DNA of 64,000 nucleotides from Ctena decussata. Its lineage: Eukaryota; Mollusca; Bivalvia; Lucinida; Lucinidae. Position 1 is the stretch's first letter. Every line of letters begins with the position of its first letter. A model generated the notes under the pieces. The model saw only the letters and a program-made list of their open reading frames with translations. It ran no database searches and was not told the origin of the DNA. The stretch is from contig OZ022499.1 of NCBI GenBank assembly GCA_963989385.1, positions 102,160,786 through 102,224,785 on the forward strand, given 5' to 3'. A program made the position numbers and the translations under genes. Below are positions 1 to 11,000 of this stretch, one piece after another.

Positions 1-366
1 GATCTCGTTCTTAGTTGTTGTTTCAAGTTTCTCCATTCTATCTTCTAAGGTTTTCATTCTCTGGTCGTGTTTATTCTGGATATCATGCACAGCTCCTGCA
101 ATATTTTCCAGTGTAGGAAACATAGACTTACAACAGTCACAGGTCCAATGAAAATTTGTTAACTCTCCATTGTTTATACATTGATATAGGGTTTCACTAA
201 TTCCGGCACATTTCAAGCAGTAATACAGCTTACATCCTGTGCAGTTTATTTTATCTTGTACTTCACTATTACATTTCTGACAAGAAAACGAAGTGCACTC
301 ATCCTCACTGGACCCCTGCCTGATCCGTTTATTTAACTGGCCTTTAGTAGTACCTGCACAAGCCAT
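1..366 (-). CDS. PHD-like zinc finger plus coiled-coil ORF, partial (retroelement ORF1-like)
   Basis: An open frame runs from an ATG at 366-364 to the window edge (122 codons, no stop), so the C-terminus is missing. Zinc-ligand pairs are C29-x2-C32, C42-x2-C45, C50-x2-C53 and C76-x2-C79, with a Trp two residues before the last pair. This is the PHD-finger layout except that Cys stands where PHD fingers normally have His (residue 50). Residues about 85-122 are charged and heptad-like (KTLEDRMEKLE), suggesting a coiled coil. PHD finger plus coiled coil is known from ORF1 proteins of CR1-like LINEs, and that is my preferred reading; a reverse transcriptase would then lie beyond the left edge. 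The repeat array at 430-2190 lies directly upstream. A host PHD protein is less likely because there is no intron and repeats surround it. Confidence 0.6.
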   Translation of the reverse strand, partial: MACAGTTKGQLNKRIRQGSSEDECTSFSCQKCNSEVQDKINCTGCKLYYCLKCAGISETLYQCINNGELTNFHWTCDCCKSMFPTLENIAGAVHDIQNKHDQRMKTLEDRMEKLETTTKNEI

Positions 367-429
367 TTTAACAGCCTGATATTTAAATGGTCTAACAACA
401 ACCTAGCTTAATATTTGCTGGCACTAAAT

Positions 430-2190
430 TCAAGAGTATGGCGATGCAATCATCGGCACATACAATTAGTACTCCGAGTAGCAGAATTTCTATGATGATT
501 TAACATATGTATTTGCTCACATACACTCAGCAAAATTTCTAATTGGTCAGTTTTCTAATATGCAGAAATATGATTTTTAAATCGTATTTTTGAATATAAT
601 TATAATCAAAATTTTGGGCTGTTATCTACTTATTGAAAGTTAATGTTGTAATCAAAACTTTATCGTAGTATTAGAGTTATGACCCCTTCTATGTAAACCA
701 TAGAATGCTTTGAAAACACATACAGGCTGCATCAAACTTCCACAAAAACATGATATTTTAGAAGTAAATAAAGTTTTTCATCATAAAAACATGGGGTATG
801 GTTTTAGTCTTCATGCATTTTTCACCTGTATTAATTTTAATATTGACGTTTTCAAATTACCTCCCTTTCAATGTTTGTGTAAATCCTAATAGACACCTCG
901 AATTGATGTAAATCATTTTGCAAATCCATAAGCGCTTGTGCTGCTTGTAAAATACAAGAATATCTGTACATTTGTTCGTCCTAGTTGGTAGTCAGGCTAA
1001 TCTTAATCTGCTTAAGGCTTAATTCTATGGCAAAAAGTGACCAATTAGAAATTTTGTTGAGTGTAGTTTAAAGTGTCACTTAGTACTTAAGCTTTATATG
1101 GTAACAACACAGTTTTTGTTCACCTGATTTTATAGTGACTCTTAACACTTAGGTATGTCTTCAAATTTAATAAGGCCTAATGCACTGTAATCAATTTAAC
1201 ATTTGTAAGTGTCTCTTAGTACTTAAGAAATTTATGGCATATGGCGAAGCAATCATCGACACACGTCTAGCTATATTCACTGGATATAAATATTTAACAC
1301 AATGGATTTGGTCGCCCTGTTTAAAGTGTTTCTTGGCACTTAACTAACTGTATATTTAAGTATGGCGATGCAATCATCGACACATACGACTGACTTTTCA
1401 AATGCACAACGTCCGTTACTGGATATAATTAACACAATGTAATTGGTCACCATGACAGGCGTGTCTCTAAGCATTTGGTCACGATGCAATCATCGACACA
1501 CAACTAGCTATATTCACTAGATATATTTAACACAATGAATTTGGTCACCCTGTTTAAAGTGTCTCTTGGCACTTAATTAACTGTATATTTAAATATGGCG
1601 ATGCAATCATCGACACATACGACTGACTCTTCAAATGTACAACGTCCGTTTCTGGATATAATTAACACAGTGTATTTGGTCACCATGACAGGCGTGTCTC
1701 TAAGCACTTAAAAGAGTTATATATGCTTTGATGCCCTAGTATGCTGATGCAATCTTCGTCCCATACGAATTCACTCTTCTGATGGCACAAACATCAACTA
1801 AATTTACTGGATTTTAGTACCCAATTCCACAGAGATAAATGTTAATTCTGCAATAGTTTGTGGGTTAATGTGCAGTGGAAAAATTTACATTCAGTATACA
1901 AACTTGTAGTTTATAATTTATTGTAAGGCGAAAAGTTGTATTTTGGCGTTTATTCAACTCATAGCAGTGCTCACTTTCTAATACACTCTAATACAATGGC
2001 AGGATGCCTATTTCCATATTTCATTTGTACACTTCAGGCTGCCTATTACAATCGTAACTTATCTATTTCCACATATATATATATATATATTTTTTATATG
2101 CAATTCTAGTATACTGGCAGGTTTGATGTATATGTACGTTGATATTGATTAGTTATTTATTTTTGTATTGTATGGCGATGCAACCATCTG
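430..2190. repeat. Dispersed/tandem repeat array with a conserved hairpin core between two ORFs
   Basis: A core close to GCGATGCAATCATCG recurs at about 443, 1246, 1367, 1493, 1600, 1746 and 2177. Between 1240 and 1720 the copies alternate between two types (one followed by tagctatattcact, the other by cgactgactcttcaa), giving a dimeric unit of about 233-247 bp. Satellite phrases such as gtctctnagcacttaa accompany the copies. The core is a short inverted repeat, CGATG/CATCG around a 4-nt loop. The array starts just past the stop of the SGNH ORF and ends about 65 bp before the start of the PHD-like ORF, so it occupies exactly the space between them. Confidence 0.75.
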
Positions 2191-2210
2191 CACATACCGA
2201 GTCTAATTAT

Positions 2211-2927
2211 TTAATAACAGTCTCGTCGAACACATTCTGCAATTTTTCTCATCCAGTATTTTGCTAAGATTGGTTTTGGGTGAATCCCATCTTTGTAAAC
2301 ATTGAAATTGTTGTAATATTTGATACCGCTCCCTTTGCGGCTTCGACTTCTTACCAAATCTACACAAAATTTTGAGGACGTTACCCCGCTCAACTCATTG
2401 AGTCTATGGATTTCACTGTTCAGATCACTGATTGCTGACTGCAATTGTTTATCCTGCTCAACAAAACTGTCTGGGTCTTTATGGCCAAGAAATCGATTGT
2501 ACTCCTTAATGGAAAAATATGGTATTTCAAGGAAGACAAACTTAATACCTTTGAATCTTGCACAGTCTAATAAGCTTTGATATTTTTCTATAATGTTGGC
2601 ACTTACTGAGATGAGGTCACTCTTCAATGTGACATATTTACCTTTAATGGTCAGGTCACATGTACCAAGCCAGATATAAATAGTTAACTCACCATACCTT
2701 TCCAGTTTCTTGTCAATATTTGCAAACAACCACCTTAACCCAGCTTCAGTTGTCTGACCCTTGTTACACCACCAAATAATATCTTGTTCAACCCTATTTG
2801 TTACGTATTGTCTAATATAATTGCCCTTACTATCACTGAGTACAACTGCACCCCTTTTACGGGGTGGTAGGTCTCTATCCAAACTGTCAGCTTTATGAAG
2901 ATACCTGCTGTAATGGGCCAATGACAT
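2211..2927 (-). CDS. SGNH-hydrolase-like protein, retroelement-associated
   Basis: An intact single-exon ORF of 238 residues. The SGNH/GDSL signature blocks are visible: VVLSDSKGN near residue 28 (block I, nucleophile Ser), WLGTCDLT near residue 86 (the block III position, where the usual Asn of GxND is replaced), and YKDGIHPKP near residue 214 (block V, Asp-x-x-His). The middle holds FVFLEIPYFSI. SGNH esterase domains occur in CR1-like LINE ORF1 proteins and in Ngaro-type tyrosine-recombinase retroelements, so a mobile-element origin is likely. It lies on the same strand as the PHD-like ORF at 1-366, separated by the repeat array. No intron, signal peptide or membrane segment is seen. Catalytic activity is uncertain because block III is altered. 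Confidence 0.6.
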   Translation of the reverse strand: MSLAHYSRYLHKADSLDRDLPPRKRGAVVLSDSKGNYIRQYVTNRVEQDIIWWCNKGQTTEAGLRWLFANIDKKLERYGELTIYIWLGTCDLTIKGKYVTLKSDLISVSANIIEKYQSLLDCARFKGIKFVFLEIPYFSIKEYNRFLGHKDPDSFVEQDKQLQSAISDLNSEIHRLNELSGVTSSKFCVDLVRSRSRKGSGIKYYNNFNVYKDGIHPKPILAKYWMRKIAECVRRDCY

Positions 2928-5055
2928 TATATGAACTTTACACCACTGCCGCTATGTATTCAACCTTTGAACGCATTGTGGATACAAATAAAAACTGTAA
3001 ATTGTTTTTAAACATTGTGAATATTCAAATGTTGCCAAATATATCGTCGAAAATTGCAAATTAATCCAACCACGAACTTGGCACCCCCTCAATTGCCGCC
3101 ATTTCTATGTGTAACGTAAGTTCGACAATCGCCTTCACTCCATTTTTTTCACCACTACAACTATCCCGGCAGATATTTTTCACTCGACTCCAGTCTCCAA
3201 TATATAAAGTCACACAGTGATCATAGAATAGGTCTCAACTGCTTCCCTGGCATTTTAAACATCTTAATTTTGAACAATTTTCTTTTCTCTTCTGGAAAAC
3301 ATGTCCGCTCGACGGCAACTCCACAATTTTTACTTCTAAGACATTAGAATGAGAAAGAAGTAAAAATCTCAGCCTGAGAACTTTTGCAGACAGCTCTATG
3401 TATGTGCCACTAAATGGTAATTATTTTAGCAGGACTGTACACTTTGAGTTAAAGCACAACTCAATAGTTTCTGCTTTCATTGAAAGATGTGGAAAAAAAA
3501 ACTGTGCAGACGGAAAAGGTGCTTGTGAACTGCAAAGACTAACATCAGCCTACTCATTTGTGCAGTCTGATCAGGGTCTTTTCTATCTGCATAAACAATC
3601 TATTGATCCTAAGGAATCTTTGGAATCTATATACTGCCGATGAGGTTTAGAGGTTGTGGGGTGCGCAGGCTAAATTGCATCTTTGCTTTTCATAGGTGAT
3701 ATGGCGCCTTTTTTTGTAAACAGTAAATCTATGTGTCATTGAGCAGGAATGTGCCATAGCCCATGAGGCAATGCATGAATGACAGATGACAAACTGGGGT
3801 CACAAAAGAAAATAAATTGCGAGAATGACAACATCTTCTTTGTCGTAGACATCCTGACAAAATCTGTTTTGGTGCTTAAAAAGCATCAACCACAGCTCCT
3901 GGAACAATTTCCTTCACCTATGATGCTCATTCAACGGCCTGCACTGAAATTTTCAAGGGAGCTGCAGCATCTCAAAAAGACCTAAGAACACATCTTATCA
4001 GCAAACACCCACATCATACCACACATGCATTTGCAAACATTGGCCGATCTTCGGAATCTCCAGGATTCCTCACTTGCAAATTGATCATTATTCGGATGTG
4101 CAGGCTGATCCTGTATTCCCTGTAAGATACGTCCCATGTATTTGGGTAAATAATATAAAGTTACACTCCATCATGAATTTTTTAACAACTGAAAGTAACA
4201 TCAATTCCTTCGCCACTGCCTTAGCCATAATCATCGCTGTAACTTTACATGACTGACTGAGACATTAGCTTGTTAGACATTTATGCATGGCAAACAACAA
4301 AATAATAAAAAGTGTGTCTAAACATCCAATTGCTTGAGCTGTACTTTGTATGCAATTTTTTACAATTTCGAAATCTGTAATCAGCTGATTGCCAGACTCA
4401 CCGAGTTCAATGATGTGGTAAAGATACCCGCCCATTTTGCCGAATTCTCTTCCGAAAAGAAATCATAGCCATTGACGTCACTACTAGAGCTTCCACCAAA
4501 CATAACTGTCAGTTATAATGGAAGCTCATTAGGTCTTCAAAACACTGGAGGAAACCCCCATTTTTGAGGTATTTCACTGATGTGTGACCTTCAACTTCAG
4601 TCTTCTACAAAACAATTCTAGACGACTACGTGACATGCCAGTTGTTTAAAAGAACACCTTAGTAATCACATTAACAGCAAAGCTATAAAGGAGACCGATC
4701 GAGTGTTGTATTAACACTTAAATTTGTGATTATTTTCGCTGTTCTTCCGCATAATCTACAACAGGAAATAATAATGGAGTTTAATGCGCATGCGCAATAA
4801 ATTTTTAGTTGTCGTAAAACAGCATAATAATGATTCAAATCTCCTATTTATTGGCTTTTATTCATGTCTTTACAATTTCGTTAAACTGTCTAATCAAAAA
4901 AATATTCGAATTACTCTGTGGAGGCTTATTTAAATGATAAAAAAACAACTCCCTGTCTAACGACAATAAACTTACAAGAGCCGCTTTATGGGAGCACCTG
5001 TCAAAAAACAAAATTGACAATTTGCAAACAGGTGAAATGAAATTATGTCATTGAA
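2928..5055. other. Intergenic stretch upstream of AIDA
   Basis: No gene is supported. Short open frames at 3398-3643, 3779-3985 and 4074-4256 show no recognisable domain in their own frame. A segment near 3925-4020, read in a different frame, gives LRTHLISKHP, which resembles the end of a BED or C2H2 finger and may be a decayed transposase remnant. The last few hundred bases should hold the AIDA promoter and 5' UTR, but I see no TATA box or other reliable promoter motif. Confidence 0.4.
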
Positions 5056-8000
5056 ATGAGTGAAAAAGATGACGATGAGAAAGTGATAACTGCTTGGCAT
5101 ACAGCATTTAAAAAAGGCACAGATTTTGATCTATGGGGCCAACCTGTTGAGGCGATTGATGGATATCAAAGGTGTTTTTTTTATTTATTTCATGCAAGTA
5201 TAACTTACAGTTACAGGTATAATTTTTGCATTGATGCCTGACAAGTCTGGTTGTTGTTTGTCCAGTAGTGCTAGTTTATCAGGGCCACAGTCCTGGGTAC
5301 GAACTGACATCAGGCACATTACCTTAGGTTGGGCAAAGGCTACTCCCATACATGAGAGTTCTGCGTTCCAGACATTCATATTTTACGTTTTTATGCTGTT
5401 ATTTACATTTTTGTTATTCTTCGGAACGCTTGCACAACAATTAAAGGTAAAATATAAATGAGTGCATGCGGACGTCTAACTTGTTGGACTAGGCGAAGGC
5501 GCCCTGATAGCTTGGTAGCGAGGTTTACCTATAAACCATAGACTGGCTACATACCTCTGCCGCGTAGGTTCATACTGGAGGCTGGCAAGTATGAATGGTT
5601 GGCTGTTCCCTTCGGGGTTGCGGTGGTTTCACAGGAAATTTCCTACTCCCGTACATGAGAGTTCTGCGTTCTATGCTGTTATTTACGTTTTTGTTATTCT
5701 TCGGAACGCGAACAATAAAAGGTAAAATATAAATGAGTGCATGCGGACGTCTAACTTGTTGGACTATATAATAATACTACCTTAGCCTTCACAGGCACGG
5801 TAGTAATTCCTTAGGATCATTTTAATGATGCAGCTGAAAAGTGATTCATTTTTCATACATTAAGCTATGTTACACAGAATATCTAATGAAAATAACTTAG
5901 ATGTTGATGAAATTATACTTACTGAGCTATTACAGCATGATAATTGAAGAAAACTCGGCTTTAAAAATTACTTAAAAAGATGCAAGGTGCTTCGTACTGA
6001 AGTCAATTTCTTTAAAATTGTTCAAACAAACATGCATGATAAATGGCATCAAAACAGATCAAACAGCTATCAGTATCACAGTAAAAGAGCAACCCATCAC
6101 AGTCGACCGTACAAGTTTGAACAAAATATCTTATTTATGTTGTATCTTTGTTCACCAATATACTGTTATAACCATCCAGGAAGGAGAGACTTAAGTGATT
6201 AGGTCTATCCCTACCTTACAGAAGTCCATCCAAACTGGGTGGCAACTTATGAATTATAGATTAATGACTAATACAGTAACAGATATGTAAATCAAAGCAC
6301 AAAAAAAAACTGATGTGCACCATAATGTGAGTGAGCCACTATACACCATTATAATCATCCATTTGGGATAGAGGTTAAAGTGCCTGGGCTCTACCAACCA
6401 ATGTTCTTTCCACTAGGTCAGGTGTCTGCTTTGCAAGTCTGATCAAAGGTAAATATTAAAACAATATAGATTGTGGGTCGTTTAAAAATGGATGCTTATC
6501 CTAATTGACATTAGTTTACTGTTAATTCATCAAGCAGATATTCAGGCTTAAGGACAGATCAACTAGGGTGCAAAACATCCAGGGTTGGGCATGAAACATC
6601 CAGTGTACGAAACCTCCATGGAAGGAATTGTCGTGAACTTGGCGTTATCATTATAGTCTTCCTCATGATGTTTTCAATTTGGGTTGGAGTTAGGGTGCAA
6701 AACCAATTTTGTTCATACTGGTATTACTGGTTTGGAAGTGATTCACTGTAATATGGGAGGTATGCGTGTGTCTATGTCAGAATGCTTTGATTTTCCTTTC
6801 TTTCAGGCTGTCTAAACAGCTTCAGAGGTTTTCTACTTCAGCGGGGTCCAGGTTTACTGAAGAGCAAAAAGTAAGTACTGTAAAGAGCTCAAACCCTTGT
6901 ACCCTAATGTGCTTGAATATTGGGACATCTAAAAAACAGTAATTTTCCATTTGGGATGAACAGAAAATCAATTGTTTTAGTTGTCCTTATACTTAGGTAG
7001 GTAACTGGATTGAAAAACAGAAAAAATATATATACGGTTCACAAAAAGTAGGGGATATTAAGATATTAAATATTGTGTAAATTAGAAAACATATCAAATC
7101 CATTTGAAACGGCAAGTGTCAATCAGAAAAATATTTGATTAAACATTTTGCATTACAATTTTGATGATATATCCTGTCATGTGTTCTGCGTGTAATTCGT
7201 TTTAGACAGGGGGTCGACACCCATTTTCCCACGAATCTGCTACAAAAACAGATCCTTTTCAGATTACAAAATTTACACAAAAACACTCGTTTTGATTCAT
7301 TTAACAAGCTGAATATTGCTTTTACGCGCTGTTGCATCAAAATAAAGAGTGCAAGCCATAAACGTGTGAATTTTTCGGTGACTCGATGTACCTGTACGAT
7401 TTTTGTTTTCTGGTTTTCTTCCCAAAATGACCGTTTTGAAGAAGAAAAAAAATCTTTTAGCATACAAAACTTAAAAGTGCATTGAAAAGTTAGCCTAGTT
7501 GAAAAATTTGAATAAATTTTTGTTCGAATTTACCACATTTTTGTCCTGACCCCCTGTCTGAAACTAACTGTATGCAGATCACGTGACAGGAAATATCGTC
7601 CAAACTTTCATGAAAAGTGTCTTAGCGGATGTTTATCTTATCGATACTATGCGTTTCATATGGATATCACATTAGTTGTATATGCTACAATTTTTCAAAC
7701 CTGAATATCTCCTACTTTTTGTGAACCGTATATATACTAGAACTGCTTCATCTGAAAGTTTATCTATTTATCTTAATACCATGGTGAATGATCACGTTTT
7801 CTTGGGTCATTTCCTACGTCATTCTGAACGAGGAAATTCTTCACATTTTAGTTTATAATTTCATTGTTTCTGTATGCATTCTTTCAAAATGCAGTGCAGT
7901 GAATGTGTAATCATGAGGACTTTCATATGATAATTGCAATTTTATCGTGGGTTTCATAGTTTTTGTATTTAATCATCCCCCAAACATCCAAAACCGAAAG

Positions 8001-11000
8001 TAGGCTGAAGCACGTGAATGATGTTGTCGCTCTAAAACTGGGGGAGGTTTAAACGTGAAAACAAGTAAACTCTCAGGAAAAACAAGAATGCCAGTTTAAG
8101 GTACTTACAAGCATGCATTCACTGCGCTATATTTTATAAGACTGCATTCTGCAACAATGAAGTTATTTTGAAAAATACTAACCACAAAATAATCGCTGTG
8201 CTGGAATTCCCAGTATTTCCTGTGACGTGAAAACCATGTGATCGTCCACCGTGAATACTGTTCATTAGAAGTATTGTGGCAGTTGCTGATTTACTACTCT
8301 TTAGGCTGTAAATGACACCCTGGTCCCCCTTTCGTGAAATACAATGCCCAGGGCGTTTAATAGGATTTATACGGTAGTTTGGATTTTTGTTTTTCTATAC
8401 TTCATTTTTGGATATTAGTAATTTTTGGAATAGCATAAGATACATGTAGTTATAGATATTACATATCCTTTTTAGCTTGCCTGAACGAAGTTCAGGAAGA
8501 GCTATTGCTCTACCCCCGGCGTTGGCGGCGGCGGCGTTAGCAAAATGTTAAAGTTTTACGTTAAAGTTTTTTATGTGATGGGCAAGGCGCTGTCAGGCGA
8601 GCTATCTATCCCTGTGACAGGTCTTGTTGGATATCCCAATTTCCTTTTCAATGTCAATAATTCTGTCTTTGGATATCTGTCTTTCTTTTCATTGATATCC
8701 ATAAATCATTTTTTTCTACATTTTTATCTGGATTACTGATTTTAAACCCAGATTTCTTTGAAAAGAGCAAGCTCTGTTTACACGTGTGTCTGCTGTCTTC
8801 ATATTTGTCCTGTCAGGGTATGTTTACAATATTGTAGACCCTAGCAGATGGAGCATATGATTAGGGTCTAAATTATTTACTTAAGCATTTATTTCTGATT
8901 GAATATAAAGGTAATAAGATAAACACACTTTTTAGCTCGCCTGAACGAAAGTTCAGGAAGAGCTATTGTTGTCACCACGGCGTCGGCGTCGGCGTCCGGA
9001 TTGGATGTTTTGGTTAAAGTTTTTTAAAGACCTATATCTCCTTAACCCATGGATGGATTCTTTTGATACTTGCACTGTAGTTAGATATTGGTCCAAGGTT
9101 TAACAGGGTACCACCCCCACCCCACTCCGTGACCTTGCTGTCAAGGTCATGGACTTAGAAAATTGGGAGTTTTTTGTACTGGATGTTTTGGTTAAAGTTT
9201 TATAAAGCCCAATATCTCCTTAACCCATTGATGAATTCCTTTGATACTTGCATTGTAGTTAGATATTGGTCCAAAGTTTTCCAAGGTACTACCCCCATCC
9301 CCCTCAGTGACCTTGATGTCAAGGTCATGGACTTAGAGAATTGTCTTTTTATTGATTGGATGTTTTGGTTAAAGTTTTTTAAAGACACATATCTCCTGAA
9401 CCCATAGATGAATTCTTTTTATATTTGCACTGTACCTAGATATTAGTCCAAAGTTTTACAGAGTACTACCCCAACCCCGCTCAGTGACCTTGATGTCAAG
9501 GTCAGGGACTTAGGAAATTTGGTCTTTATTAAAGTTTTCTAATTGCATACCGATTCATAATGCCTGGCAGAGATTTAGTTTACACTTGAACTGATGTTAG
9601 ACACTTTTTGGAGCTTTTACAAAACACTATATACTTACCCCACTGGATGAACTTGAAGTCAAGGTCATTGACTTTTAATTTTGTCTTAAAGATTTTGGTT
9701 AAAGTCTTATATTTATGAAGACATAATTTCACAGTGCCCCGATGGACTCAGTTGATACTAATATTTGGACTGATGTTAGATAATGGTTCAAAGTTTTGAT
9801 ACATCATAGGCCCCCCCCCCCCCCACACACACACACACACACACACACCTTACTTAGTTTCATGTGGATTTTTTAGCTCACCTGAGCCAGCGGCTCCGGG
9901 GGAGCTTATAGGATGGTAAGGCTCCGGCGTCCGGCGTCCGTCCGTCGTACGTCGTCCGTCGTCCGTCCACACTTTCAAACAACTTCTCCTCTAAAACCGC
10001 TAGGCCAATTGCAACCAAATTTCATATGTAGCCTCCTGGGACCTTAGGAACGAAAAGTTGTTCAAACGGTCCTGGTCACATGACCAACATGGCCGCCATG
10101 CCCATATATGGTAAAAACCTGAAAAAATCTTCTTCTCCAGAACCAACAGGCCGATGGCCTTGAAACTTGGTATGTAGCATTGGGTATGCGAGTACTACCA
10201 AGTTTGTTCAAATTATGACCTTGGGTTGACCTTGACCTTTTTTACGGCAAGGTCAAATTTGCTTCCTTGTGCTTTTATATGGGAAAATGCTAGAACATAA
10301 GATATCTTGAAAACTGTTGAAGATTTTGGGCTAAAAATCAATATCTACAGTCATCTAAATGAGTACATGAAGATTTATGAGTAGAAGAGGTCAAGGTCAT
10401 TCTTTGACCTTTGACCTAGAACTCTCATATTTTGACAATTTCAAACAATCTTCTCAACAGCCACTGCGCCAATTGAAACCAAATTTCAAATAGAGCCTCC
10501 AGGGGATGAGGGAATGAAAATTTGTTCAAACGGTTCAGGTCACATGACCAACATGGCCGCCAATGCCCATATATGGTAAAAACCTTGAAAAATCTTCTTC
10601 TCCAGAACCAATTGACCGATGGCCTTGAAACTCGGTATGTAGCATTGGGTACTCGAGTACTATCAAGATTGTTCAAATTATGACCTTGGGTTGACCTTGA
10701 CCTTTTTACGGCAAGGTCAAATTTGGGAAAATGCTAGAACATGAGATTTCATGATAAATTTTGAAGATTTTAGCCTAAAAATTGGTATATACAGTCAACT
10801 TAATGACTACATGAAGATTTGTGAGTACAAGAGGTCAAGGTCATTCTTTGACCTTTGACCCAGAACCCTAATATTTTGCCAATTTCAAACAATCTCCTCA
10901 AAAACCACTGGGCCAATTGTGACCAAATTTTATAAAGAGCCTCCAAGGGTTGAGGGAATGAAAAAATTTTCTAACCGTCATGGTCACATGACCAACATGG

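Noticed and set aside
2320..2580. 86-codon plus-strand frame
   Set aside because: Antisense shadow of the SGNH-like ORF.
7119..7463. 114-codon minus-strand frame as a transposase
   Set aside because: It crosses an internal inverted repeat, has no DDE/D-like or helix-turn-helix pattern I recognise, and the element is too short.
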